Origin: an uncultured Collinsella sp.
GTDB taxonomy: Bacteria; Actinomycetota; Coriobacteriia; Coriobacteriales; Coriobacteriaceae
Assembly: GCA_958419975.1 (NCBI GenBank)
Contig: CATZIG010000055.1
Span: forward strand, 1-10,000
Reading direction: 5' to 3'
DNA length: 10,000 nt
This document shows, in pieces, positions 1 through 6,176 of this stretch (within the stretch, counting starts at the first letter, position 1; each line of letters opens with the position of its first letter). The position numbers and the translations under genes were made by a program. The notes beneath the pieces are model-generated. The model saw only the letters and a program-made list of their open reading frames with translations, was not told the DNA's origin and ran no database searches.

Positions 1-1
1 C

Positions 2-1009
2 CTGACCAAGGCCATCGCCGCAAACTCCATGTACGAGAACAAGTACCCGCTGCTCTCCGCCCTGTCTCGCCCGCTGCTCGCCAAGAAACTTGTCGAGGTC
101 GCTCACGAGTTTGGCGCGACCTACGTCGCCCACGGCTGCACCGGCAAGGGCAACGACCAGGTCCGTTTTGAGGCCGCCGTCAAGGCCCTCGACCCTGAGC
201 TCAAGGTTATCGCCCCGGTTCGCGAGTGGGATCTGAAGTGCCGTCCCGACGAGGTCGCCTACGCCCACGCCCACAACGTGCCCGTTCCCGAGGGTGCCAA
301 CGACAACCCCTATTCCATCGACGACAACCTGTGGGGTCGTGCCATCGAGTGCGGCCACCTGGAAGATCCCTGGAACGAGCCGCTCGACGACGCCTGGGTT
401 ATGACCAAGAATCCCGAGGACACGCCCGACACCCCGACGTATACCGAGATTGAGTTTGAGGCCGGCAAGCCCGTCGCCGTCGACGGTAAGAAGATGAAGC
501 TCTCCGAGATCGTCATCGCGCTCAACAAGATCTCCGGCGACAACGGCTTTGGCCGTCTCGACCTGGTCGAGGATCGTCTGGTGGGCCTCAAGAGCCGCGA
601 GTGCTACGAGGTTCCCGGCGCCCTGACGCTCATCACCGCCCACAAGGCGCTCGAGGACATCTGCGTCGAGGGCGACCTGCTCAAGACTAAGATTAAGCTC
701 GAGCAGGATTGGGCCACCGCCGTGTATAACGGCCAGTGGTACAGCCCGCTCAAAAACGCGCTCGACGCCTTTATGGCCGATACCCAGAAGTTCGTGACCG
801 GCACCGTCCGTCTGAAGTTCTTTAAGGGCAACTGCCATGTCGTCGGCCGCAAGAGCCCGTTTAGCCTGTATGACTACGGCCTGGCTACCTACGACCGCGA
901 CACCACGTTTGACGAGAAGGCCAGCGCCGGCTTTATCGAGATCGATACGCTGTCGCTCAAGACGTGGGCTAAGGTCCAGGGCCCCAGCTCTGCCGCTGCC
1001 CAGGCTTAA
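2..1009 (+). CDS. argG: Argininosuccinate synthase, 3' part (N-terminus outside window)
   Basis: Joins citrulline and aspartate, using ATP, to make argininosuccinate in the cytoplasm; this is the penultimate step of arginine synthesis. The reading frame is open from the first full codon (LTKAIAANSMYENKYPL), so the ATG at 29 is internal and the gene begins upstream. About 335 residues are visible of a family that is usually near 400; the missing N-terminus carries the nucleotide-binding SGGLDTS loop. Family motifs present include ANSMYENKYPL, HGCTGKGNDQVRFE, SIDDNLWGRAIECG and GRLDLVEDRLVGLKSRECYE. The protein ends in a short Ala/Ser-rich tail and a TAA stop. It lies on the same strand as argH, which starts 522 bases downstream, with a small ORF and hairpins between. 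Family identification is very secure; whether the two genes share one transcript is not visible. Confidence 0.97.
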   Translation: MTKAIAANSMYENKYPLLSALSRPLLAKKLVEVAHEFGATYVAHGCTGKGNDQVRFEAAVKALDPELKVIAPVREWDLKCRPDEVAYAHAHNVPVPEGANDNPYSIDDNLWGRAIECGHLEDPWNEPLDDAWVMTKNPEDTPDTPTYTEIEFEAGKPVAVDGKKMKLSEIVIALNKISGDNGFGRLDLVEDRLVGLKSRECYEVPGALTLITAHKALEDICVEGDLLKTKIKLEQDWATAVYNGQWYSPLKNALDAFMADTQKFVTGTVRLKFFKGNCHVVGRKSPFSLYDYGLATYDRDTTFDEKASAGFIEIDTLSLKTWAKVQGPSSAAAQA

Positions 1010-1024
1010 GTCTTCCTTTCCTTG

Positions 1025-1052
1025 GTATCCGCGCGGCCCATCCGCGTGATAC
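1025..1052 (+). other. Imperfect hairpin downstream of argG
   Basis: GTATC (1025-1029) pairs with GATAC (1048-1052), and GCGCGG (1031-1036) pairs with CCGCGT (1042-1047, including one G-U pair) around a CCCAT loop; C1030 is bulged. No T-run follows on either strand, so this is not a standard terminator. It starts 16 bases after the argG stop and could stabilise the mRNA 3' end. It may also be chance in GC-rich sequence. Confidence 0.3.
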
Positions 1053-1162
1053 ATAACGGGCGCATGGGGTCCCTACCTTTCGTTATGCTTGCTGACACTT
1101 CTTAACATCGGTGGCCCCTACGTTCCGCCCGCATATATGACGCCGCGACTGCGGCTGAGTCC

Positions 1163-1198
1163 GAGCCCCGCCGGGGTTGTCCGGCGGGGCTCCTTCTA
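1163..1198 (+). terminator. Strong perfect hairpin between argG and the small ORF; possible terminator or attenuator
   Basis: GAGCCCCGCCGG (1163-1174) and CCGGCGGGGCTC (1181-1192) are perfect 12-bp complements around a GGTTGT loop. The bases that follow are CTTCTA, a poor U-tract, so full intrinsic termination is uncertain. It lies about 150 bases after the argG stop and 51 bases before the small ORF start. It could be the argG terminator, a partial terminator or attenuator, or an mRNA 3' stabiliser. Confidence 0.55.
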
Positions 1199-1242
1199 TC
1201 AATTTGGCGGCTCTGCGCCTATATATATGAGGAGTATCCATT

Positions 1243-1413
1243 ATGTTCAATGCTGTCGTGCATGCTTTACTTGCCCTCGCGCCCGAGCTCGATGCTGCAA
1301 AGGTCGAGGACGTCCCTATGAGCCTGAAGGCTTGGATTGACGGTTCGCAGGGCAACATCCGGAGGGAGACGTTGGGCGCCAAGTGCATGGTGCGTCACTT
1401 CTTTGCAAATTAG
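1243..1413 (+). CDS. Small hypothetical protein, 56 aa, between argG and argH
   Basis: The ORF starts at ATG 1243 with a strong ribosome binding site, GAGGAG at 1229-1234, eight bases upstream, and ends at TAG 1411-1413. The protein begins MFNAVVHALLALAPELDAAK and ends in CMVRHFFAN. It has a hydrophobic N-terminal third but no clear transmembrane helix or signal peptide, an acidic middle, and a basic C-terminal third (NIRRETLGAK). I do not recognise a family. Codon choice is mostly the GC-ending set used by neighbouring genes, except adjacent CGG-AGG arginine codons. An AT-rich TATATATAT stretch sits just before the SD, but no convincing promoter is spaced correctly, so it may be read through from argG past the 1163-1192 hairpin. 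Coding status rests on the SD, ORF and codon use only. Confidence 0.6.
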   Translation: MFNAVVHALLALAPELDAAKVEDVPMSLKAWIDGSQGNIRRETLGAKCMVRHFFAN

Positions 1414-1456
1414 CCACTTGGCCCCGCGCGCGGCAGGGAGTGTGTAAAACTAGCGG

Positions 1457-1505
1457 TTGATAAATCGCTTTAGCGACAGGGCGCATTGCTTTGGGCGCTT
1501 GTTTT
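1457..1505 (+). promoter_or_regulatory. Terminator- or attenuator-like segment in the argH leader, resembling the argH terminator region
   Basis: TTGATAAATCG (1457-1467) is followed by a hairpin: ACAGGGCGC (1476-1484) against GCGCTTGT (1495-1502), eight pairs including one G-U, with one bulged G, a 10-base loop, and a TTTT run at 1502-1505. The same 11-mer plus a GGGCGC...GGGCG hairpin and a T-run recurs downstream of argH at 2993-3048. Sitting 27 bases before the argH start, it could end transcription of the small ORF or attenuate argH. The pairing is weaker than in the downstream copy. Confidence 0.4.
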
Positions 1506-1531
1506 GGTATTTGGAGAAAGGAGACGGTTCC

Positions 1532-2962
1532 ATGGCTCTTTGGGGCGGTCGTTTTGAGGCGGGCGTGGCCGAGGTCACGCAGGAGTTTGGTGCGTCGTTG
1601 CCGGTCGACAAGCATCTCTATAAGCAGGATATCGCCGGCTCTAAGGCACATGCCAAGATGCTGGCCGCCCAGGGCATCATCAGTGCCGAGGACGAGCAGG
1701 CGATTGCCGAGGGCCTGACCGGAATCGAGCAGGATATCGATGCCGGCAACTTCACCTTCGATATCAACGACGAGGACATTCATATGTCCATCGAGAGCGA
1801 GCTGACGCGTCGCATCGGTGAGGCCGGTAAGCGCTTGCATACCGGGCGTTCGCGCAACGACCAGGTGGCGACCGATACGCGCCTGGGCGTCAAGGCGCTT
1901 GCCAAGGAGCTCATGGAGGCCAATCTTGAGCTGCGCCATGTGCTGGTGGATGCGGCCAAGAAGTACGACAAGGTGATTCTGCCGGGCTACACGCATATGC
2001 AGCACGCTCAGCCCGTGCTGCTGTCGCATCATCTGCTGGCATATTCCTGGATGTTCGCGCGTGACTTTACGCGCCTGAAGGCCGCCTTTGATGCCGCCGA
2101 CAACTGTCCACTGGGTGCTGCCGCGCTTGCCGGTACGAGCTATCCGCTCGATCGCCAGATGACGGCTGCCGATCTTGGCTTTGCGGGCGTGATTCCCAAC
2201 TCGCTCGATGCGGTTTCCGACCGTGATTTCCTGCTCGACCTGCATTACGCCGGCTCCGTCATGGCCATGCACCTGTCGCGTCTTTCCGAGGAGATCGTGC
2301 TGTGGTCGAGCTCCGAATTTGGCTTTATCACGCTTTCAGACTCTTACTCCACCGGCTCGTCTATCATGCCGCAGAAGAAGAACCCCGACTTTGCCGAGCT
2401 TATCCGCGGCAAGAGCGGTCGTGTGTACGGCAACCTGGTGCAGTTGCTCGTGACCATGAAGGGCTTGCCGCTCGCCTATAACAAGGACTTGCAGGAGGAC
2501 AAGGAGGGCGCGCTCGATACCGCCCATACGCTCATGCAGTGCCTGTCCGTTATGGCCGGAATGATTTCGACTTGGACCGTCAACGAGGATGCCATGGCGC
2601 GCGAGTGCGGCGTGGGACACCTTGCCGCCACCGATGTTGCCGATTACCTGGCCAAGCGTGGCCTGCCGTTCCGCGAGGCACATGCCGTGGTGGGGCATCT
2701 GGTCCTGATGTGCGAGAAGCGCGGCTGTAATCTTGAGGACCTGCCGTTTGAGGTGTTCCAGGAGGCAAGCCCGCTCTTTGAGCGCGACATTACCGAGGCG
2801 CTCGACATCCCGTCGATTGTCGCCGCGCGCACGACCGAGGGCGGCACCGCTCCTGCCGCCGTTGCCGCGCAGCTGCAGCGTGCCGAGGCGCAGCTCGTGG
2901 CCGACGAGGGCGTGTTTGGGTCGCTGACCAAGGTCGTCGAGATGGGTCACGGGGCAAAGTAG
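1532..2962 (+). CDS. argH: Argininosuccinate lyase
   Basis: Splits argininosuccinate into arginine and fumarate, the last step of arginine synthesis; a cytoplasmic homotetramer of the fumarase/aspartase superfamily. The protein is 476 aa, normal for the family. Conserved elements visible are MALWGGRFE at the N-terminus, TGRSRNDQ (104-111), GYTHMQHAQP with His155, and the superfamily signature GSSIMPQKKNP (275-285) that contains the catalytic-loop serine (Ser277). ATG 1532 is chosen because the family N-terminus aligns there and AGGAG (1519-1523) lies eight bases upstream. An in-frame TTG at 1457 would add 25 unlikely residues that read through the leader hairpin. The gene follows argG and the small ORF on the same strand and ends before a clear terminator at 3014-3048. 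No ARG box was recognised. Confidence 0.97.
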   Translation: MALWGGRFEAGVAEVTQEFGASLPVDKHLYKQDIAGSKAHAKMLAAQGIISAEDEQAIAEGLTGIEQDIDAGNFTFDINDEDIHMSIESELTRRIGEAGKRLHTGRSRNDQVATDTRLGVKALAKELMEANLELRHVLVDAAKKYDKVILPGYTHMQHAQPVLLSHHLLAYSWMFARDFTRLKAAFDAADNCPLGAAALAGTSYPLDRQMTAADLGFAGVIPNSLDAVSDRDFLLDLHYAGSVMAMHLSRLSEEIVLWSSSEFGFITLSDSYSTGSSIMPQKKNPDFAELIRGKSGRVYGNLVQLLVTMKGLPLAYNKDLQEDKEGALDTAHTLMQCLSVMAGMISTWTVNEDAMARECGVGHLAATDVADYLAKRGLPFREAHAVVGHLVLMCEKRGCNLEDLPFEVFQEASPLFERDITEALDIPSIVAARTTEGGTAPAAVAAQLQRAEAQLVADEGVFGSLTKVVEMGHGAK

Positions 2963-3013
2963 AGGTTTGGCTGAAGCCGTATTGTCCATTTATTGATAAA
3001 TCGTTTTCGCTTT

Positions 3014-3048
3014 ACGGGCGCCTGCTGATGTGGGCGTCCGTATTTTGT
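3014..3048 (+). terminator. Rho-independent terminator of argH
   Basis: ACGGGCGCCT (3014-3023) pairs with GGGCGTCCGT (3032-3041) over ten positions, two of them G-U, around an eight-base loop, followed by ATTTTGTT. It begins 52 bases after the argH stop, a typical position. Confidence 0.8.
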
Positions 3049-3154
3049 TGCTAAGGGGGAGGGGCTTGTCGAGAACTTCTGTAGGACCTTTGGGCAGGTT
3101 GTGAAGGGGATACGTTCGCGGGTGGCAACCGACCGTCTGCTCTGTTCGATGCGG

Positions 3155-3182
3155 TTGATGGGCGGTCGGATGGTACTCTAAT
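3155..3182 (+). promoter_or_regulatory. Candidate upstream promoter for the ndk leader
   Basis: TTGATG (3155-3160), a 16-base spacer and TCTAAT (3177-3182) give a 4/6 -35 and a 5/6 -10 match. Transcription would start near 3189, leaving a leader of about 158 bases before ndk that includes the micro-ORF and tandem repeat. This is consensus matching only. Confidence 0.4.
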
Positions 3183-3208
3183 CGGGCTTCGAAACAGAAG
3201 TGACACAT

Positions 3209-3259
3209 ATGGAGCGCTTTAATAAATTGCAGCGTTTCAATAAACAGCTTTTTGTTTAA
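3209..3259 (+). CDS. Possible 16-codon leader peptide upstream of ndk
   Basis: The ATG at 3209 opens a short frame, MERFNKLQRFNKQLFV, ending at TAA 3257-3259. The RFNK tetrapeptide is repeated because of the underlying 18-bp tandem repeat. Upstream GAAGTG (3197-3202) is only a weak SD candidate. It would be translated only if transcription starts at the upstream promoter, since the nearer promoter's -35 box overlaps its stop. It could be a leader peptide or simply an accident of the repeat; no function is assigned. Confidence 0.2.
   Translation: MERFNKLQRFNKQLFV
3213..3248 (+). repeat. Two tandem 18-bp imperfect repeats
   Basis: AGCGCTTTAATAAATTGC (3213-3230) is directly followed by AGCGTTTCAATAAACAGC (3231-3248), matching at 14 of 18 positions. 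The AT-rich pair lies just upstream of the near ndk promoter candidate, which suits either tandem operator sites or an AT-rich upstream promoter element. No known binding-site consensus was recognised. Confidence 0.6.
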
Positions 3260-3283
3260 CTGCAGCTAAAACTCTGTTACGAT
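3256..3283 (+). promoter_or_regulatory. ndk: Candidate ndk promoter with extended -10
   Basis: TTAACT (3256-3261), a 16-base spacer and TACGAT (3278-3283), preceded by TGT to give an extended -10. The start would fall near 3290, leaving a leader of about 57 bases before the ndk ATG. This is a better position than the 3155-3182 candidate. Confidence 0.5.
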
Positions 3284-3346
3284 GCAGTCCAGGCGGGTGC
3301 CGGAATGGGACTTGGGCACGCGCGAACCTACTTGAAAGGCTACCTT

Positions 3347-3751
3347 ATGGCTATCGAGAAGACCTTCATCATGATTAAGCCCGACGCCGTGCGCGACCGT
3401 AAGATCGGCGAGATCGTTGCTCGCATTGAGCGCAGCGGTCTTGTCATCGAGCGCATGGAGATGACCACGCTCGAGCGCGCTACCGTCGAGGAGCACTACG
3501 CCCATCTGGCCGACAAGCCCTTCTTTGGTGGTCTCTGCGACTTTATGACGAGCGGTCCGGTCGTCAAGATGGTCGTTTCCGGTCTCTCCGCTGTCTCCAA
3601 GATGCGCACCCTTATGGGCGCTACCAACCCGCTTGATGCTGCCCCCGGCACCATTCGCGGCGACTTCGCTGTCGATGTCAACGCCAACGTGATCCACGGC
3701 TCCGACTGCCTGGAGAACGCCGAGATCGAGATCAACCGCTTCTTTGGCTAA
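3347..3751 (+). CDS. ndk: Nucleoside diphosphate kinase
   Basis: Transfers the gamma phosphate from ATP to other nucleoside diphosphates through a phosphohistidine intermediate, balancing NTP and dNTP pools in the cytoplasm. The product is 134 aa, standard for bacterial Ndk. It begins MAIEKTFIMIKPDAV (nucleotide-binding KPDAV) and carries the active-site NVIHGSD motif with catalytic His117. ATG 3347 is preferred over the in-frame ATG at 3305 because family proteins start here and AAAGG (3335-3339) lies seven bases upstream. It has its own candidate promoters upstream and a clear terminator downstream, so it looks like a single-gene unit. It is convergent with rpiB. Confidence 0.97.
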   Translation: MAIEKTFIMIKPDAVRDRKIGEIVARIERSGLVIERMEMTTLERATVEEHYAHLADKPFFGGLCDFMTSGPVVKMVVSGLSAVSKMRTLMGATNPLDAAPGTIRGDFAVDVNANVIHGSDCLENAEIEINRFFG

Positions 3752-3793
3752 ACCAGCTTTGACTCCTTAAAGCTGTTAGCGTGTGGCTTGGGC

Positions 3794-3825
3794 GCCGCGG
3801 AACTCCATCCGCGGCACTCTTTTTA
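3794..3825 (+). terminator. Rho-independent terminator of ndk
   Basis: GCCGCGGA (3794-3801) and TCCGCGGC (3808-3815) form a perfect 8-bp stem with an ACTCCA loop, followed after ACTC by a TTTTT run (3820-3824). It begins 43 bases after the ndk stop. Confidence 0.85.
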
Positions 3826-3866
3826 TTCCAGCAGACTTTTGGTAAATGCCCACAAATCTACTAAAT

Positions 3867-3901
3867 AGCCCCCGTCCGGACGTTTCTTCCGGGCGGGGGC
3901 T
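3867..3901 (-). terminator. Hairpin terminator candidate for rpiB
   Basis: Positions 3867-3880 pair with 3888-3901 through 14 consecutive pairs, one of them T-G, around a seven-base loop. On the minus strand it is followed by ATTTAGTAGATTT, a broken U-tract. It begins 27 bases after the rpiB stop in the direction of transcription. Stem strength is excellent; the tail is weak. Confidence 0.65.
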
Positions 3902-3928
3902 GGCGTTAGCGTATGGCTTTGTAAGTCT

Positions 3929-4396
3929 TTAGGCCTCGTCGACGACCTTGAGGCCGCGCGTGTGGTCGATCTCGTTGAGGAGGTTAACGCGACGCTCGTG
4001 ACGACCGCCCTCAAACTCGGCGTCGAGCCACTCGTCGACAATCATCTTGGCGAGCTCGGAGCCCACGACGCGGGCGCCAAAGGCGAGCACGTTGGTGTTG
4101 TTGTGCATGCGGGAGAGCTTGGCGCTGAAGGGCTCGGAGCACACGACGGCGCGTACCCCCTCGACCTTATTGGCGGCCAGGCTGATCCCGACGCCGGTGC
4201 CGCAGATCAGGATGCCCAGGTCGACGTCGCCGTTGGCAACGGCCTTACCAACCTTGTAGCCGGCGATGGGGTAGTCAAAGCTCTCGGAGGTGTCGGTGCC
4301 AAAGTTCACGACCTCGCAGCCGCGCTCCTTTAGGTGCTCGGAGATGATGTTCTTGAGCTCGACGGCGGCGTGGTCGTTACCGATACCGATCTTCAT
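3929..4396 (-). CDS. rpiB: Ribose-5-phosphate isomerase B
   Basis: Interconverts ribose 5-phosphate and ribulose 5-phosphate in the non-oxidative pentose phosphate pathway (cytoplasmic RpiB/LacA/LacB family). The product is 155 aa. Seen in order: GNDHAAVELK with Asp8 and His9, DYPIAG, GILICGTGVG with the catalytic-type Cys65, ANKVEGVRA, MHNNTNVLAFGARVVG with His98, and FEGGRHERRV with His133. The Cys marks the common bacterial subtype rather than the mycobacterial type, which uses Glu instead. The start at 4396 is chosen because MKIGIGNDHA matches family N-termini and GAGAGGAA lies just upstream; an in-frame extension to 4582 lacks family similarity. Allose- or galactose-6-phosphate isomerase activity cannot be excluded by sequence alone, but no sugar operon is adjacent. 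Confidence 0.95.
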   Translation of the reverse strand: MKIGIGNDHAAVELKNIISEHLKERGCEVVNFGTDTSESFDYPIAGYKVGKAVANGDVDLGILICGTGVGISLAANKVEGVRAVVCSEPFSAKLSRMHNNTNVLAFGARVVGSELAKMIVDEWLDAEFEGGRHERRVNLLNEIDHTRGLKVVDEA

Positions 4397-4478
4397 GGAT
4401 GGTTCCTCTCTGGTCTGTGCGGCGCAAGTGCTAAAGGTGTTTACCGCGTTCGACTGCATGATAGCGCGACTCTTGCGT

Positions 4479-4497
4479 AAACGCTCGGGCGTTTTTT
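4479..4497 (+). other. Short hairpin with T-run in the rpiB/desulfidase divergent spacer
   Basis: AAACGC (4479-4484) and GCGTTT (4489-4494) form a 6-bp stem with a TCGG loop, and the T-run extends to 4497. On the plus strand this resembles a small intrinsic terminator, although no plus-strand gene ends here. Read on the minus strand it would lie in the rpiB 5' leader if rpiB transcription starts upstream of it. Low confidence in function. Confidence 0.3.
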
Positions 4498-4601
4498 GGT
4501 CAAACGCTTTAGCATGCAACAAGATCGGCTTCTCATGAATGATGCCGCCAATTTGTGCTCGAGCGCCGTCCGCCGGAACCATGGTTGCGGTTTTTGATGC
4601 A

Positions 4602-4631
4602 TTGTTATCAAATAAAGGAGCTAACTATTAT
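4602..4631 (+). promoter_or_regulatory. Candidate promoter for the cysteine desulfidase gene
   Basis: TTGTTA (4602-4607), an 18-base spacer and TATTAT (4626-4631, five of six consensus bases) predict a start near 4638. That leaves about 30 bases before the ATG at 4668, including AGGAG at 4657-4661. Confidence 0.5.
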
Positions 4632-4667
4632 TGAGAGCCCTGTCCGTTATACAAGTAGGAGATACCT

Positions 4668-5987
4668 ATGCCTGCCGATTCTCTTCGCGATGCCGCGTTT
4701 TGCGATGTTTTGAACCGCGAGCTTGTCTGTGCACTCGGTTGCACCGAGCCCATTGCCGTTGCCTATGCAGCGGCGCTGGCGAGCCAGACGCTCGCCTGTG
4801 AACCCGATCACATGGACGTTGCCTGCTCGGGCAACATCATCAAGAACGTCAAGAGCGTGACCGTGCCCAACTCGGGCGGTATGCACGGTATTGAAGCCGC
4901 GGCCGTGCTGGGTGCCGTGGGCGGCGACGCCAAGAGCGCGCTCGAGGTGCTTGAGAGCGTTAACGATGAAGACCGTGCACGTGTGGCCGAGCTCCTCGCC
5001 GACGCCGACTACTGCGATGTATCGCTTGTCGAGGGTGTGCCCAACCTCTACATCAAGGTGACTGCGACGGCCGGGGGCCATACCGCGGTCGTCGAGATTA
5101 CCGACCACCACACCAACGTCACGTGCCATACGCTCGACGGTATTCCGGTATGCGGCAAGTCGGCGGGGGAGTGTGCCGCCTGCGCCGAGCGTGTGGTGGC
5201 CGAGCGAGCGGCGGATAAGGCCGACACGCCCATGTCGATTGAGTCCATCATTGACTTTATCGAGGACGGCGACATTGAGGACGCCCGCGCTGCCGTTGAG
5301 CGTCAGATTGAGCTGAATGGCGCGATCAGTGCCGAGGGCCTTGCGCACGCTTGGGGCGCCGAGGTGGGCCGTACGCTGCTGGGTGCTCGTGCCGATGACG
5401 TCGCCTGCCGTGCCCGTGCCCGTGCGGCCGCCGGGTCCGACGCCCGCATGAACGGCTGCGCGCTGCCGGTCGCCATTGTGTGCGGCTCGGGCAATCAAGG
5501 CATTACCTGCGCATTGCCCGTCATGGAGTATGCCGAGTACCTGCGCTGCGACCACGAGCGCCTGGTGCGCGCCGTGATGCTGTCCGATCTTATCGCCGTG
5601 CATATCAAGAGCTATATTGGTGCGCTCTCGGCGTTTTGTGGCGCTATTTGCGCCGCATGCGGTGCCGGCGCCGCGATTACCTGGCTGTGCGGTGGCACGC
5701 ACGAGCAGATTGGTGCGACGGTCTCGAACACGCTCGGTAACGTTGGCGGCATCGTGTGCGATGGCGCCAAGGCAAGCTGTGCCGCCAAGATTTCCGCTGC
5801 CGTCGATGCGGCGATTCTGGGTCACGATATGGCCATGCAGGGCCGCGGCTTCCGTGCCGGTGAGGGCCTCATCCAGGATACCGTCGAGCAGACAATCGCC
5901 AGCATGGGCTATGTGGGCCGTGTGGGTATGAAAGATACCGACGTCGAGATCCTCAACATCATGATCGGCAAAACCCAGGTGTGCTAG
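4668..5987 (+). CDS. cyuA: L-cysteine desulfidase (CyuA/YhaM, UPF0597 family), [4Fe-4S] enzyme
   Basis: Predicted to break L-cysteine into pyruvate, ammonia and hydrogen sulfide using an oxygen-sensitive [4Fe-4S] cluster; related to the alpha domain of iron-sulfur L-serine dehydratases. The product is 439 aa, usual for the family. Visible are LGCTEPIAVAYA with Cys25, the family's N-terminal cluster cysteine; SGNIIKNVKSVTVPNSGG; CGSGNQGITCALPV; a Cys-rich stretch FCGAICAACGAGAAI with Cys324, Cys328 and Cys331; and GGIVCDGAKASCAAK with Cys364 and Cys371. Unusually many cysteines overall suit an anaerobe. ATG 4668 has AGGAG (4657-4661) six bases upstream. No serine/cysteine transporter gene of the YhaO type is adjacent. 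A serine dehydratase-like substrate remains possible; family assignment is strong, substrate is inference. Confidence 0.88.
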   Translation: MPADSLRDAAFCDVLNRELVCALGCTEPIAVAYAAALASQTLACEPDHMDVACSGNIIKNVKSVTVPNSGGMHGIEAAAVLGAVGGDAKSALEVLESVNDEDRARVAELLADADYCDVSLVEGVPNLYIKVTATAGGHTAVVEITDHHTNVTCHTLDGIPVCGKSAGECAACAERVVAERAADKADTPMSIESIIDFIEDGDIEDARAAVERQIELNGAISAEGLAHAWGAEVGRTLLGARADDVACRARARAAAGSDARMNGCALPVAIVCGSGNQGITCALPVMEYAEYLRCDHERLVRAVMLSDLIAVHIKSYIGALSAFCGAICAACGAGAAITWLCGGTHEQIGATVSNTLGNVGGIVCDGAKASCAAKISAAVDAAILGHDMAMQGRGFRAGEGLIQDTVEQTIASMGYVGRVGMKDTDVEILNIMIGKTQVC

Positions 5988-6014
5988 TTACGCGGTTTTA
6001 CCAAACCGCGTAAC
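5987..6014 (+). other. Perfect 12-bp hairpin touching the desulfidase stop codon
   Basis: GTTACGCGGTTT (5987-5998) and AAACCGCGTAAC (6003-6014) are perfect complements with a TACC loop. The first base is the last base of the TAG stop. No T-run follows (CAGTCGACG), so it is not a standard terminator; repeat element copy A begins three bases later. It may stabilise the 3' end or act together with that element. Confidence 0.5.
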
Positions 6015-6016
6015 CA

Positions 6017-6131
6017 GTCGACGCTGCAAACGCCCCTAAGCGGCAATCTGCCTTTCAATCGTCGGGCATGGCCAGAAGGCCTATGCCCTCCTCTTTCAAG
6101 GCACATTGCTCGCTTAGGGGCATTTTCGCTG
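6017..6131 (+). repeat. Structured repeat element, copy A (candidate ncRNA or palindromic interspersed repeat)
   Basis: A near-complete long hairpin. The outer stem GCCCCTAAGCG (6032-6042) pairs with CGCTTAGGGGC (6111-6121). Next are GCAAT (6043-6047) with ATTGC (6105-6109), and TGCCTT (6049-6054) with AAGGCA (6098-6103). A TCAA/TCTTTC-type internal loop follows, then a terminal hairpin of GGGCAT-GGCC (6064-6073) with GGCC-T-ATGCCC (6078-6088) and an AGAA loop. Flanks GTCGACGCTGC and TCGCTG are shared with copy B. It lies between the desulfidase gene and the minus-strand HAD gene and could serve as a boundary for both. Function unknown. Confidence 0.75.
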
Positions 6132-6176
6132 ACTTGTGCTCAACTTGCGGCGATATTTGGTTTGGAGCGAGGGGTC

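Larger units (their letters stand above)
2963..3346. other. Intergenic region between argH and ndk (384 bases)
   Basis: Contains, in order: a TTGATAAATCG motif (2993-3003), the argH terminator (3014-3048), a G-rich stretch (3056-3064), an inverted repeat CCGACCG...CGGTCGG whose right arm lies inside the first promoter candidate (3155-3182), an 18-bp tandem repeat within a 16-codon micro-ORF (3209-3259), and a second promoter candidate nearer ndk (3256-3283). No larger gene is supported on either strand. Confidence 0.7.

Noticed and set aside
1457..1531. N-terminal extension of argH from TTG 1457
   Set aside because: The extra 25 residues cross a hairpin and do not match the family; ATG 1532 has a well-placed SD.
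1316..2272. Long open frame on the minus strand across argH (318 codons)
   Set aside because: It is antisense to the well-supported argH, has composition typical of a GC-rich shadow frame, and no recognisable domain.
3120..3130. GGGTGGCAACC, reminiscent of the T-box antiterminator motif
   Set aside because: Lacks the rest of the T-box consensus and structure, and ndk is not a usual T-box target.
4458..4463. TATCAT on the minus strand as a -10 box for rpiB
   Set aside because: Plausible location, but no matching -35 box; too weak to list as a feature.
4397..4582. N-terminal extension of rpiB
   Set aside because: The conserved family N-terminus begins at the internal ATG 4396 with an SD directly upstream; the extension resembles non-coding sequence.
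4647..5825. 392-codon minus-strand open frame across the desulfidase gene
   Set aside because: Antisense shadow rich in Gly, Arg, Ala and His; no domain. The plus-strand frame has family motifs and a good SD.
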